From assembly GCA_018857735.1 (NCBI GenBank), contig JABMCL010002109.1:36001-100000 (forward strand): a DNA stretch of 64,000 nt, in the 5' to 3' direction. The notes beneath the pieces were generated by a model. That model ran no database searches. It was given only the letters and a program-made list of their open reading frames with translations, and was not told where the DNA came from. The stretch comes from Alviniconcha marisindica. Taxonomy: Eukaryota > Mollusca > Gastropoda > Provannidae. Positions within the stretch are counted from its first letter, which is position 1; each line of letters opens with the position of its first letter. Made by a program: the position numbers and the translations under genes. Below are positions 47,626 through 59,047 of the stretch, in pieces.

Positions 47626-48478
47626 CTGTGACTGAATCTCGTGTCTCCCCCCCCCCCCCCCCCCAAACCACACACACACACACACACACTCGCGCCACCT
47701 TTGCCTCCAGTCACGGGGATCATTATTTTAATGTGTTGGTTCTGTCGACAGTGTCCAAGGAAAACCGTTTCTGTTTCATTCACCTTCTTCATTTAAAAAA
47801 ATCAACAACAAAATCTGATATCTGGGAGCCGCATAAAAGGAACAGCGTGTTTCACCAAGACATACAGCCACTACTTTCTGTTTGACTTAGAAGCGCTGTT
47901 GTGCATCAGAATGCTGAACCCAGATTAAAAAACAACAACATTTAAGCTACAAACGAAATATTCCCTATACTGACTAATGTGTGATGAACATGCAGTTAGT
48001 AAAGCATATAATTATATATACATGAAAGAGACCTCGAGTTTCATCACTTTCAAAAGGGCATTGGTTGGGATGTAGTTATTTCTCTCGGCGGAATGAAGAA
48101 TGCATAATAAGCAGTTCTCTAACTCTTTGCAGAACGATGGAGTGCACAATAGTTCTTTCAGAAATGACGGCAGGAGGTGTTGTGGCGCACTGAGGTGATA
48201 TTTGATCAAATAATAAGGAACTTGGAACAAAAGTTATACATCGCTGCGTGGCTAATATCAGCTTTTTTTAAATTTTATTTTTTATATATGTTTGGTTTTT
48301 CTCATCAACACCATGTTTTTCGTTCTTGATTATTTGGCGAGCGAAGGCTGTCTGTGTTTGTTTAATGGAGCTGTATATCTGTTTGGCTGTTTTTGAGCTT
48401 AACTTTGTATATAACTTCAGGATACATCAAACCTTGCTACCTTTTATTCAGGCACTTTCATTTGGTGCTATGTTCCAG
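47626..48478. other. Spacer between P8 and P9
   Basis: A C-run and short (CA)n lie at 47648-47690. The interval ends with a P1/P6/P7-like acceptor segment (48452-48478). No coding signal. Confidence 0.55.
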
Positions 48479-48678
48479 TGTTTATACCTACTGCAAGCAC
48501 AGGCAGTCGTGTTGGTGCCATTTACAAGAACTACGACAGCGAGCACGTTAAGCACGCAGCACAGCTGGTGTCGATAGGGAAGTGGACTATCCCACAGGCG
48601 GTCAAAATCACGGGCGTCCCGCGGTCCACATTTTACCGTCTTTTGAAGCAGATGAAAACGTTGGGGACTGATGGGTAA
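48479..48678 (+). CDS. Alternative terminal exon P9: Pipsqueak-type HTH
   Basis: Acceptor GGTGCTATGTTCCAG ends at 48478; the end is 66 residues, the shortest psq cassette. The HTH at about 15-58 reads IYKNYDSEHVKHAAQLVSIG, then WTIPQAVKITGVPRSTFYRL. The second helix has QAV in place of x-A-A. There is no C-H-C extension, and the HTH is almost the whole cassette. AATAAA at 49478-49483 is about 800 bases downstream. Confidence 0.85.
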
Positions 48679-49477
48679 ATGCATGGTCTGCAGCAGGTAG
48701 AGGCTGAGATTTGTCTCTTCCAGTGCAGAGGCCCGATTCAGGACTAGTTAGTGAATATATATATGTCCAGTGGGATTTTTATTGGAGTTTTAGATTCAAA
48801 CGCTTCTTTTAAAATATTTTTGGAGAGGGTGGTTTAGGAAAAGGTTCTTTGGCATTTCTGCCTTTCTTGTCTTCCTTCTTCGGACAGTGTGACTGGGAGT
48901 ATCAAACTTAGCAGGGGTTTTGAAAACACTTCATCTTGAGCAGAATTTCGTTTTATGAGGGTTGCACTGTTTTATTGTATTGTGATTATTATTTTGGTAG
49001 GAAAGGAGATATACTTTATGTTGAGACTTGGTTCGAATGTATCAGTTTGAGCGAGATCAATTTGTGATTGTTTCACAGCATTATTTACGTAGTCTCGTCT
49101 TTCTTTTTCTTCTTCTCTTTTTTGGGGGGGTGGGTGGGGGTGTGTGGTGTTCCTAATTTATTTTTTAGTCCACATCTGCCCTGATTTTGCTCTTCAGATG
49201 CGCAGGTACGAAAAATAGGCTTTTGTGAAAATCAGTGTGGTAGATTTGAATGTTCGCTGGACCGAAAGTTGAAACACGTCTGTTTGCAAATGAAAGCCAT
49301 TGACAGGCATAATCCTTACCCTGCAATACTTAGCCAAATCACACCTTATAGTCAATTTAAAGGTGACTGACAGCATGTTGTGTTTTTTTAATTGTTAAAT
49401 CTACCTTTGTATTGCATGTGCTGGCCATAATGTTTGGCTTTGATCTGTCTTTGTTTATGAATACATTGTGTGTCTTG

Positions 49478-49483
49478 AATAAA
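49478..49483 (+). promoter_or_regulatory. Candidate poly(A) signal AATAAA for P9
   Basis: Distant (800 bases) from the P9 stop but the first clear hexamer after it that I noticed. Confidence 0.3.
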
Positions 49484-50492
49484 ACCAATCACACAGAGTA
49501 CAATGGATGGTTTTAGTGTTCACTTGTTATAGTGTCCAAGTGTCGTGAATGTTGAATTTGTCAGCATGAAGTACTGAAACATTCTGTACACATACATGAC
49601 TCGGCACTTTCGGGATGTGTCCAAAGTTTCACATAGTTACTCTAAAGCAAGGTTTCATTTCTTGTTTCTGTCTTGGCGACTAAAGCCACAACTTAAATTG
49701 GGAGGTTATAATCGTATTAAACAAAAAACTACCCCCCCCCCCTCCCCCCCAAAAAAGAAGAAAACAGAAAAGAAGGTAGGCCTGACACAATTTACAGGTT
49801 TTGCTTTGTGCGACAGTGAATCAAAAGATGCAGAATGTAGGAAAGTAAATCGTTTCTGATGTCGAGTCGTTTGGTGTAGCTAGGTTATAGCAAGGTCAAT
49901 CATAATATGAATTGTCATAACACAGCGTGACCTTTTTCACACACACCCGGTTTTGTGCGCGCGCGCGTGTTGCCCATAAAGAAAGAATTCACTTGAATGC
50001 CTCCCCGGAATGCATCAAAACAAACCAGTGTTAGAAATCAACAATGTCTTGGCTCAAGTCAAAAGTACAACTTCTTTTTTTCTTTTTCTTTTTTTAATAC
50101 TCCAAAGTTAAAATCCATTTCATCGTCCACGACACACATCTCTTCATTTTTCATGAGGATTGTCAGAAACAGAGTTAAGTCAACGGAGAAGGCAGAATTG
50201 GTGGCAGGAAGTGAAGCTAATGCAATGTTTGCGTGCGCAGTACCCAGATGTGAGGGGAAGGGTACCTTTGACGTACGTTTGTCACATTTATCTGTATTCC
50301 CGCACATGGACACCATAAAATATGCATACATACATACACACATACGTACATTTGTGCCTGTCTGTCTCTCTCAGTGTCTGTGTCTGTGTCCCTCTCTGTC
50401 TCTGTCGTGGCTGTCTCCCTCCTGTCTCTCTCAGTATCTCTCTATGTCTGTGTCCCTCTCTGTCTCTGTCATGGCTGCCCCCCCCCCCTCCC

Positions 50493-50532
50493 CCACCACC
50501 ACCACCACCACCACCACCACCACCACCACCAG
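50493..50532 (+). repeat. (CCA)n microsatellite
   Basis: About 13 CCA units after a C-run. Confidence 0.92.
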
Positions 50533-51049
50533 CAGCAGTGTGGCGACATAATATATACACACAGTGTATATGGAAAATGTGGTTTGATTCGAGCCGAGGT
50601 GCTAGGCATTGATACAAAGTCATAGAACAACGAAGTACTGATATAGTGTTCCGGAGATGAGGACTAGAAGGACGAGGTTTATCCATCCTTGACTGAAGTA
50701 TTGAACTGTGCAGTTGAAACATAATGAATTTAAAACCGATATACTGTTGGAACTGACTGATTTGTGCGGACTAGATTCGTTCTTGTGAAGTGTCTGTGTG
50801 TCGATGTGCGTACGCGTGTGCGTGCTTGAGTGTGTGCATGAGTGTCTGTCTGTGTGTGAGAGAGAGGGAGAGAGAGACGTCATCAGAAGTAATCAGTTAT
50901 TGGTCTTCTCAATCATACACGTAATACAGGAATGAACCGTAATATGTCAGAGTGTTCTCCCCAACACCAACAACTCCATTCTCAGCATTAATGGCGAGAT
51001 GTGCGCTCTCTTAGGTCCATTCGCACGCTCGCGCGCACACACACAGGAA

Positions 51050-51072
51050 GGGGGGGGGGGGGGGGGGGGGGG
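51050..51072 (+). repeat. Poly-G run
   Basis: 23 consecutive G, 156 bases upstream of the P10 acceptor. Confidence 0.9.
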
Positions 51073-51227
51073 TGTTTTTTTCTTTTTTGTTTAAGCTTGG
51101 GTTTGGGTTAAGTGGGCATGGTTGTGAACTGAACTGGAAAGAGACCGTACAGAGCTTTTACCATAGGCATTAGACTTGCGTTTCAAAACCTGCAAATCAG
51201 GGCGCACTTCTCGTTTATGTTTTCCAG

Positions 51228-51652
51228 AAAAAGGGCTTGCCACCTCCAGACTTGTCCATGCCTCCACCCCCGGAAGGATCGTGCATTCCCTTTTGTCCAC
51301 CGCTAGCTATCCAAGCGCCTCACGTCGTGGGCCTCTTCCTCACCTGTATAGGACATTGCCCGTTCCTCAGGCACCGACGTTCCGGAGTCCCAGGAATCGT
51401 TTGCAGTACTCCACCGGGCAGATGGCCGCAGCCATTGCGGATGTGGACCAAGGGAAGCCAGTGCGCAGCGCTGCCAAGGAGCACGGGATACCGTTGCGCT
51501 CGTTGTATCACAAACTGAAAATGCGTTCGACTTCCACGCAGAAGACTTTAGTGAGCCTGCAGGATAACTCTGAGTTTGCTGACGAAGAGGAACTGGTGAC
51601 TGTTCAGTTTCATGAGAATCTTCCGTCTCCACCCGATGCCGACTCGAATTGA
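51228..51652 (+). CDS. Alternative terminal exon P10: Pipsqueak-type HTH
   Basis: Acceptor TTATGTTTTCCAG ends at 51227; the end is 141 residues. A Ser/Pro/Arg-rich linker (1-58) precedes the HTH at about 59-100: LQYSTGQMAAAIADVDQGKP, then VRSAAKEHGIPLRSLYHKL. It belongs to a second psq subfamily (P10-P13) with Q-M-x-A-A-[IV]-x-D-V, A-A-K-[DE]-[HN]-G-[VI]-P-x-x-S-L-Y-x-K-[LV]-K. There is no C-H-C extension. The tail is acidic (FADEEELVTVQF). Confidence 0.87.
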
Positions 51653-51870
51653 GCCTCCCTCTATAATCCCCCCCCCCCCCCCCCCAACCTCCCCCGCCTT
51701 ACACCTTCCTCACCTGCATGAAAGAAAATGAAGTGCACACAGTTTGGCCTTAGGAAGCTGGGCCGGTGAGGTATAGCTGTTGACCATCTTGACAGTAGTA
51801 GACTCTGGTTACAACTTTACGCTGATATTCTGGTTCATTAGTAGAAGTACCATTCTTATTTATTTTCCAG

Positions 51871-52235
51871 GTTATAGCAGCGAAAAACCGCTGCCGTCTA
51901 CTTTTCGTTTGCTGTCCTCTACTCCGTTGTCACTCACCCAAGGTGGACCCAGCAGAAGCCAAATGCGGGATCAAACACAAGGGGTCATCTCTATGGAGAG
52001 TCTCCCACAGCCTGAGATGCAGAGCACCACCTTCTCTTTCCGGATGAGGAAGCAGTACTCACCGAGCCAGATGATGGCGGCTGTGGAAGACGTGGATAAC
52101 GGCAAATCAGTCAGCAGTGCTGCCAAAGACCATGGCGTCCCGTTGCGTTCGTTGTATCGGAAGCTGAAAAACCGCTTGTCGGCACAGGATGAGGACAAGC
52201 AATATTCTGAGCGGAATCTTTCTGGAGACGACTAA
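51871..52235 (+). CDS. Alternative terminal exon P11: Pipsqueak-type HTH
   Basis: Acceptor TTATTTATTTTCCAG ends at 51870; the end is 121 residues. A Ser/Gln-rich linker (1-58) precedes the HTH at 61-103: KQYSPSQMMAAVEDVDNGKS, then VSSAAKDHGVPLRSLYRKL. It is nearly the same as P10 and P13 in the recognition-helix region (LRSLYRKLK), so DNA specificity may overlap. The short acidic tail ends LSGDD. The gap to P10 (218 bases) has only a C-run at about 51669-51685. Confidence 0.88.
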
Positions 52236-52486
52236 GTCTTCTCCACACAAGTCCCTTGCTTTGTTGGTTCCGATACGTGAAGTAATTAAAAATGTAAAAG
52301 AGAAAACAAAACAACACAAACAAAAAAACTGTAGGCTTTTCTTGTAGGAAGAAGGCCACTCATGTTTGATTGGACTGACTCATCAAAAATGTGAGCTTAT
52401 TCGTGTAGCAAGTTGTAGTAGTGTTGGTGGCATTGACGGTTTTAACACGTCGGCACACTCGTTTTCATTTCTTTCTGTTTTTTCAG

Positions 52487-52890
52487 GTAGTCGTCAAGGG
52501 CTTTCCAGGTTTCAACCTTCTGCTGCCAGTTCTCAGTTTAAATCAACAGTTCGCTCTGCGGTCTTGCTTGCTCATGCACAATCCGCTGGAAGCCAGAGAC
52601 CAAGCGTTACAGAAAGACAGCCTGGTGCCTCTGTGTCTGAGTCGGTGGTGCACGACGACGAACCGGGCCCAGGCCTAGGGCAGCATCCACATACAAAAAA
52701 AGCCTTCACAGTCACAAGCCGTAAAGCGGGTCTCAGATTCGTCAAGCAGTACTCTCAGGACCAGATGGAGGCGGCCATTGCGGATGTTGTGAACAATCGC
52801 AAGTCCGTCCGGATTGCTGCCAAGGACAACGGAGTGCCGCTAAGCTCGTTGTACGAGAAACTGAAACTTCGTCATTTGCAGCAGGATTAA
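52487..52890 (+). CDS. Alternative terminal exon P12: Pipsqueak-type HTH
   Basis: Acceptor TTTCTGTTTTTTCAG ends at 52486; the end is 134 residues. The linker (1-82) is long and Ser/Gln-rich. HTH at 86-130: KQYSQDQMEAAIADVVNNRK, then VRIAAKDNGVPLSSLYEKL. NN-R-K replaces the usual G-K turn, a one-residue difference from P10, P11 and P13. It ends only a few residues after the HTH. It lies 251 bases after P11. Confidence 0.87.
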
Positions 52891-53214
52891 TGCGACCGAC
52901 ATGCTGCCCGTGTACAGAACTGTTGAAGATGTGGGCAGTGTTTTCAAACCTCTGTACTCCAACAGGAACAATCTGTAAACAAGACACCCCTGTGTGAAAT
53001 TCAAGGCTAGCATTTTGACGTACACATACTTTGCCAGTGGCAGGACTAGTTTAGTAATGGTGTATGGTAAAGTTGTGTTGCTGCATGAACAAAATGAAAA
53101 AGAAAAAAGAAAAAAAGGAGGAGAAGAAAGAAGGGGATGTGTTGACATGTTGAACTGTGTACTGTGAGTGAGATCCGCTCAGATGGTTTCAGGCTACTCG
53201 TTTGTCTTTTCCAG
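52891..53214. other. Spacer between P12 and P13
   Basis: No coding signal; A/G-rich around 53093-53135. Confidence 0.5.
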
Positions 53215-53789
53215 AAGATCTGTCGAGCTTCTCAAGGCGTTCCTCTTGCGGCGGCTCTCCGCCCTCTTCACACAGCCCCAGCTGGGGGCTGAACCCAGCA
53301 CTGTCCCCCTTCAACCCACTAATGATGTCACGCATGCAGCACCCAGCCTTCTCGGCCCTGCCGAGACAGATGTGGATGTCGGCCAGCTTGGCGAGTTACA
53401 GGCCCAGGCCCAGGCTACAGTACTCCCAGAGTCAGATCACTGCGGCCATTCTCGATGTGGAAATGGGCAAATCCATCAGCAAAGCGGCGAAGGATAACGG
53501 CGTGCCCTTCACCTCGTTGTATCGCAAGGTCAAGGCGCGTTCTCTGCAGCAGGCCGAGGATGAGCCGCAGCCTGCACCCGTGGAAGAGTCCGCTCCTTAC
53601 GGAGAACCTCTGCCAGCTGAAGGACCAGCCGCGGATGAAAACGCTTTCCCCGCCGGAGAACCGCCCTCTGAGGAGAACCTTCTTCTCCCTCCTGAAGGCC
53701 CTCCTCCCTCAGAGGAGAACCCTCTTCCTGTTGAAGAACCTCTCATTGCAGAAGACCCAGGATCACTGCAAGACTTATCTCAGTCGTAA
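53215..53789 (+). CDS. Alternative terminal exon P13: Pipsqueak-type HTH with acidic repeat tail
   Basis: Acceptor GTTTGTCTTTTCCAG ends at 53214; the end is 191 residues, the longest cassette. A Ser/Pro/Met-rich linker (1-66) leads to the HTH at 68-110: LQYSQSQITAAILDVEMGKS, then ISKAAKDNGVPFTSLYRKV. The tail (113-191) is Pro/Glu-rich with repeats of the type PPSEEN-x-L and EEP/GEP, and it looks like an acidic activation or interaction segment. A shifted frame is open for much of this tail, but the psq frame is the coding one. Confidence 0.87.
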
Positions 53790-53851
53790 CCAGACAAAGG
53801 GAAACCTGGCCGTCTTCTTTTTTTCCTTCTCTTTTTCCTTCTCTCCTGTAG

Positions 53852-54055
53852 CGATAGGAACAGTTAAATACAATATTAAAAGTACTGTGTTAGAAATACC
53901 TCTGGCGAAGGCAGCTGGCGTCAAGGGGGGAAAAACGACCCTCCCATGCATTGCGCCGGCTGATATAGAAACAGATAATGAGGTTGTGCCGCTTGCCCGT
54001 TGTGGGACCAAAAGAAAACTCGTCTTGAGACCGATGCTGATGTTTCTGCTTCCAG
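53852..54055 (+). CDS. Possible 5' extension of P14 from an upstream in-phase acceptor
   Basis: A very good pyrimidine tract ending TTCTCTCCTGTAG (53851) is followed by an open frame in phase 1 that runs without a stop through the second acceptor at 54055 into P14. Using it would add 68 residues (AIGTVKYNIK...) to the P14 end, which would then be 159 residues. No domain is recognised in this part. Confidence 0.4.
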
Positions 54056-54330
54056 ATCATAGAGGGCAGGCGTGGGCGTGGACAGACCCAGGCCCTGGTG
54101 GTGGGTTTTTGGCGGGGCGGGCCAACAAACGCTACTCCTCACACGACATGGCCGCTGCCATTGAGAAGGTCCACTGGGGCACGAGCGTCATGCGTGCGGC
54201 GGCAGAACACTGCATCCCGAGGCGAACCCTCGGTTATCAGCTGCTTAGCTGCAGGAAGGGGCACCCTGGGAAATGTGCAGGGGCGTACCTGAGACACCCT
54301 GAATGTGCCGGCCAGTCAGCGTGCAACTAG
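54056..54330 (+). CDS. Alternative terminal exon P14: psq HTH with variant C-H-C extension
   Basis: Acceptor TGTTTCTGCTTCCAG ends at 54055; the end is 91 residues. A Gly/Trp-rich linker precedes the HTH at about 25-64: KRYSSHDMAAAIEKVHWGTS, then VMRAAAEHCIPRRTLGYQL. CIP replaces GVP. The extension is C66, H70, C74 with one extra residue (C-x3-H-x3-C) and GKCAGA. The C-terminal residues ECAGQSACN and the stop lie in the first unit of the minisatellite that follows, so this end may have been set by repeat expansion. Confidence 0.85.
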
Positions 54331-55050
54331 AACATTGCTGGCCAGTCGCAGTGCTGCTAGAACATTGCTGGCCAGTCGCAATGCAACCAGAACATTGCTG
54401 GCCAGTCATTGCTGCTAGAACTCTGCTGGCCCGTCACAGTGCACTAGAACATTGCTGGTGGTCATTGCAATTTACTAGATCTTTGCTGGGCAGTCACAGT
54501 GCCCCTGGAACATTGCTGGACAGTCACAGTGCAGCTAGAACAATGCTGGCGGATGGCAGTGCTACTAGAACATAGCCGGCCATTCACAGCGAAACTAGAA
54601 CAATGCTGGCTGATCACAGTGCTACTAGAACATTGTTAGCTATTCACAAAGCAGCTAAAACATTGCTGGCCTGTCACAGTGTTAAGTACTAGATAATTGC
54701 TCGTCAGTCACAGTGCTAAGTACTAGAACATTGCTGGTCGGTCACAGTGCTAAGTACTAGAACATTGCTGGTCGGTCTTAGTGCTAGGTACTAGAACGTT
54801 GCTGGCCACAGTGCTAAGTACTAGAACATTGCTGGCCAGTCACAGTGCTACTAGAGCATTGCCGGCAATTCACAATGCAACTAGAACATTGCTGGCCACT
54901 CACAGTGCTACTAGAACATTGCCGGCAATTTACAAGGCAACTAGAACATTGCTGGCCACTCACAGTGCTACTAGAGCATTGCCGGCAATTTACAAGGCAA
55001 CTAGAACATTGCTGGCCATTCACAGTGCTACTTGAATATTACTGGCCCTG
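54305..55050 (+). repeat. Minisatellite beginning inside the P14 stop region
   Basis: Roughly 24 imperfect units of about 27-37 bases, each with AACATTGCTGGCC-like and CAGTCACAGTGCTACTAG-like halves. The first unit covers the last codons and TAG of P14. Toward the end (54840-55030) it has a higher-order form of alternating units (CCGGCAATT and GGCCACTCAC types). Confidence 0.9.
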
Positions 55051-56212
55051 TGCGGCTCGCGGGACGATAAATCCAGTAACTAACTTGCAGTGAATAGACC
55101 GACCTACAGTGAGCAAATGTCAAACACAGCAACTGTAGAAAGAGAATAGAATTGGCCAGATTCATAATGGCGCTGTGGATTATAGATATCTTGTATTTTA
55201 AACCCCCCCCCCCCCCCCAAAAAAAAAGGAAGAAAAAAAGAGAGGTGGTTATCAATACATAGCGAGTTTTAGACCACTGGGGAAGCGTGAGTGCAGTGGT
55301 AGTGCAGACGTTTCTGGGTCGGCGGTAGGTGGCGTGTTGCGCCCACACTGCAAGAAGAGGCGGACAGTCCATCGTGGAGAGTGTCTTCATCCTCAACATG
55401 GGACAGTGGCTACCGACGTGTTACTCGGCAGCGTGCGTTGTGTACGTGCTATCGTTCAGGTATAGAACTTGATCAGGCGATGCATTCCTCTAGCTTCTGT
55501 TGTTGCACGTCACTCAGCTGTGTGAGGGATGTCGGTTCGATGTGTCGAGAACTCTACAATAGAGAAATACTTTTGTTGCTTTAAAAAAGAAAAGGAAATT
55601 CGTTTGTCTGGCTTTGACAACGTTATAAAGCAAGTAAATAAAAATAAATAAAAACAATAAAACCAACTAGCCTTCTCAGGATTGCTTTTTAACCCGGGGT
55701 ATTTAAAATAGAAAAAAGAAAGAAGAAAAAAAAGGGGGGGGGTGGGGGGTGAATTTTATATCGATTATAGAGAATAATTCTCACCCCACTCAGTGAAAAA
55801 TCTCATGCACATGGTGCGTGCTCACACTGAACACCAAAGAGGCCGCAGGTGTGTCACTTTTCAAAATCAGTACAAAATCCACGAAAAACAAATCCTTCAT
55901 TGGTTTTTAATATTTTGGTTTTAATATCTTCTACTGGCTGGAAAAAGAAAGCACAGTTTGAGAAGGCTAGTTTCTTTATTAACATGTTGTACACACTGAT
56001 ATCATCAACAAGGGCAGCTTCAGCGGCGTGGTTCTTGTCTGCTTCAGCTCTCGTCGCAGCTCTGGAAGTTGGTTGATTAGCCTGAAGGCACGTTAAGGAA
56101 CGGTTTGTGTTCGAGCAGTGTAATCATTCATTACGTGTTGTTACTTGTGGCTCCAGGAGCACGCCTCAAGATTCATTGGGATTGGCTGCGCCTGCGTGTT
56201 GTCTTTTTCATT

Positions 56213-56213
<1 letters not shown>

Positions 56214-56277
<64 letters not shown>

Positions 56278-56287
56278 TAGTGTGTGT

Positions 56288-56357
<70 letters not shown>
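56214..56357 (+). repeat. Long interrupted (GT)n microsatellite
   Basis: About 144 bases of GT with two short interruptions near 56272-56292. Confidence 0.95.
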
Positions 56358-56358
<1 letters not shown>

Positions 56359-56739
56359 GTGTTTGTTTACGTACGTGCGTGGTGTATGTATTGGCAAGCA
56401 TGCTTGCATTTAAAAGAAATAAAAAAGAATAACGATTTTGTTTTGTGGCTACGTTCTTGTTCACTGACATTGTTATCATTTGGTATTCTGAGGAATACAT
56501 TGGGGCAAGGAGGGGTGTAGCACTCAGGATAATATCTGCCGGGAAATAACGGTCTGTTTGCCCTGATACGTTTCTGGTCTAGTAACATTTGTGTTTGTGA
56601 AGCATTCGTTTTTTGTTGTTGTTGGGTTAAAATTTGTATGTTTATATATATTATTAACATAAAAAGTTGTGTCGGTCTGTGTGGTGATCAGTCGTAGTCT
56701 GTCCGTTCACGACAATATCTGGATGTTTAACACTGGTTC

Positions 56740-56760
56740 CCCCCCCCCCCCCCCCCCCCC
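56740..56760 (+). repeat. Poly-C run
   Basis: At least 20 consecutive C, followed by A-rich sequence. Confidence 0.85.
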
Positions 56761-57355
56761 CACAAAACAAACAAAACAACGACGACGACGACAAAAACGG
56801 TGTCACGGGTGTTGTCATCGGCTGCGGGAGTGACACTCTTTCTGGGGGGGGGGGGGAATATCTCACCCTCATATTTATGGCCTTGGTGGTCGACAGGGTG
56901 TTAAGTATCGATAATCAGTCCGAGGTCGTTGTGCGTGATCTTTCAAACTGACTTTCCGTGATGGTCACCTTTCATTGAGGTTTAGACGTTTTGGTGATTT
57001 TGACCTGATTTTAGGAATCATTGGAATGGCGAATGTATGTGTCGTATTTTCTTGGCACGTTTGTGTTCTATTATTATGGTGGTTATTTAGATGAACGTGC
57101 TCCCACAAAAGTGCATTTTGGGACCTTGACCTGCAAGGGTGGTAATTGACGCATTTCTGGTCTCTGAATTTTTTGTTAACTTGAGTAAAGATCCAAACAC
57201 ATAAAAGCGTTAAAAAGAACTCGTTTTAAAACGTATCAGTCATTCTTGTTTAAGACAGTTAAATAATCAATAAATAATCGAGACAATACATGGCCTCCTG
57301 AGAACCTCCACCGAGTTGCTTTTCACATTCAGCCAGTATCCACTTTCGGCACCCT

Positions 57356-57605
57356 TCATCAAATCCCTGGGTCACGGCACACTTCATCGAATCTCGCAGT
57401 CATGACACCCTTATCAAATCTCGCGGTCACAGCACCCTTCATCGAATCTCGTGGTCATGGCACCCTTCATCGAATCCCTCGTTCACGGCACCCTTCATCG
57501 AATCTCGCGGTCATGGCACCCTTCATCGAATCCCTCGTTAACGGCACCCTTCATCGAATCCCTCGTTCACGGCACCCTTCATCGAATCTCGCGGTCACTG
57601 CACCC
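57356..57605 (+). repeat. Minisatellite, about 30-base unit
   Basis: About eight units built on GGCACCCTTCATCGAATC followed by TCGCGGTCA or CCTCGTTCA. Two unit types alternate. The frame through it is repetitive and not a gene. Confidence 0.9.
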
Positions 57606-58115
57606 TGGGAAAGCTGAGACTTAAACTGTGTAGGACTGTTGTAAATACAGACATGATCATGAACATTATGTTTTTTGCAGCGTAGCTTGATAATGTATTC
57701 AGTCGAGATACTTGGCGTGTTTTCTTCCTCTTCAGAAACATTAATATCAGCATTTTCACGGGTGCGGTATTATAAGCAGGTTTCTGGACTGTGTTGAGTC
57801 TGTTGTTGAGTTTGATGCGCTCATATCAGGTTCACTAGCTTGAGCCATTTTTGAGGTGATAGGACAGTTTAAACATGTCCTTATAATGAAAGTTATCCCC
57901 CCCCCCCCTCCCCTCCCCTTTGTGAATGTGAGTAGACTGAGCATTTACTCAATTTTATTCTATTTTCTTTTCTGATGACTGATACCATATTAAGTTTGTG
58001 TGTAATTTGTATACTGTATTTGAGCATTAACATTGTCTAGTAAACCAAGAAAAGCGAGCACTGGTGTTGTGTGTCTGTTAATGTTATTGATGATGAGTAG
58101 TGTGTTGTGTTGTTT

Positions 58116-58118
<3 letters not shown>

Positions 58119-58159
<41 letters not shown>

Positions 58160-58160
58160 G
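58119..58160 (+). repeat. (GT)n microsatellite
   Basis: About 18 GT units with a CG interruption at the end. Confidence 0.92.
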
Positions 58161-59047
58161 CGGAATAAAGTTGATGCTGTGATTACAAGCTTGCTCACAT
58201 TACGGCTTCTGCTACAGCTGAACACTGACGCACCTTTTGAGGCCCTGATAGATTTCGGAACAACCTTTGAGAAAAATCGGTATTTGGATGGCTTTTCACT
58301 CACACAGACAGGCAGGCAGACAGACAGACACGCACGCACGCACGCACACACACACACATATGAACGTTCGCGCGCACGCACATAAATACACGTGCACGCA
58401 CAAATGCATCCATGCATTCCAACACAGCCATTTGCATGCGCCAATGCAAGCACAAACTGGATCAGTGCTAATAACAGTGAAGCAGTTGTGTGATTGTTGG
58501 TAGTACTAGTCTAGTAGTATTAAAGTCATGAATCGTGTGGTCAAAACAATCAGATTAGAAGCCTCCAGAAACAGTGCAGCACAACTGCAGATGTTACTGG
58601 TCAAAATAGCTAAAAAGCATTCGCCACGACCTTCGCCAGTCTCTATGCATCTTTGTTTTCACTGAGATGAACTGATCATAACTTGCATAATATATAGCGA
58701 TACGTTAGCCATTACAGGAGAGGATACATACCTTTGTTGGAATTTTTGTGCCTTGTATTTACTGGTATGCCAGGTGAGAGTTATCGTCGCGATTTTGGTC
58801 TTTTGTTGTTGTGTTCATGTGACGTGACGTCGTTCGAGCGCTCATTAACTTCCCTTGTTTTGTTGATTTATTATAGGCAAGGCATACACCACAACATGCG
58901 ACATAGCATCGGCCGTAACTTTGATATTAAAGCTGTACGAAAAGAATGACCATTGACAGAGCATAGCGTAAAGTGAGTGACCTTTTTAGCAGAACGGTTT
59001 TTACCTGTTTGGCGGTGACTGAGGGCATGTGTTTGTTTTACTTTCAG

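Larger units (their letters stand above)
48679..51227. other. Spacer between P9 and P10
   Basis: It holds AATAAA (49478-49483), C-runs near 49732-49750, a (CCA)n tract (50493-50532), CT-rich stretches (50360-50470) and a poly-G run (51050-51072). The open frames across the CCA/CT region are low-complexity. No phase-compatible cassette was found. Confidence 0.55.
55051..59047. other. Spacer between P14 array and P15
   Basis: It contains C-runs (55203-55218, 56740-56760), a long (GT)n (56214-56357), a minisatellite (57356-57605), (GT)n at 58119-58160 and CA/GCAC-rich DNA near 58320-58400. No supported exon in 4 kb. Confidence 0.55.

Noticed and set aside
46978..47685. 235-codon open frame on the minus strand across P8
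   Set aside because: It is antisense to a well-supported psq cassette, runs through a G/C-run and (CA)n tract, and shows no domain.
53455..53850. Shifted open frame overlapping P13 and running toward P14
   Set aside because: In the P13 region the psq frame is clearly the coding one; only the part after the 53851 acceptor is kept as a possible P14 extension.
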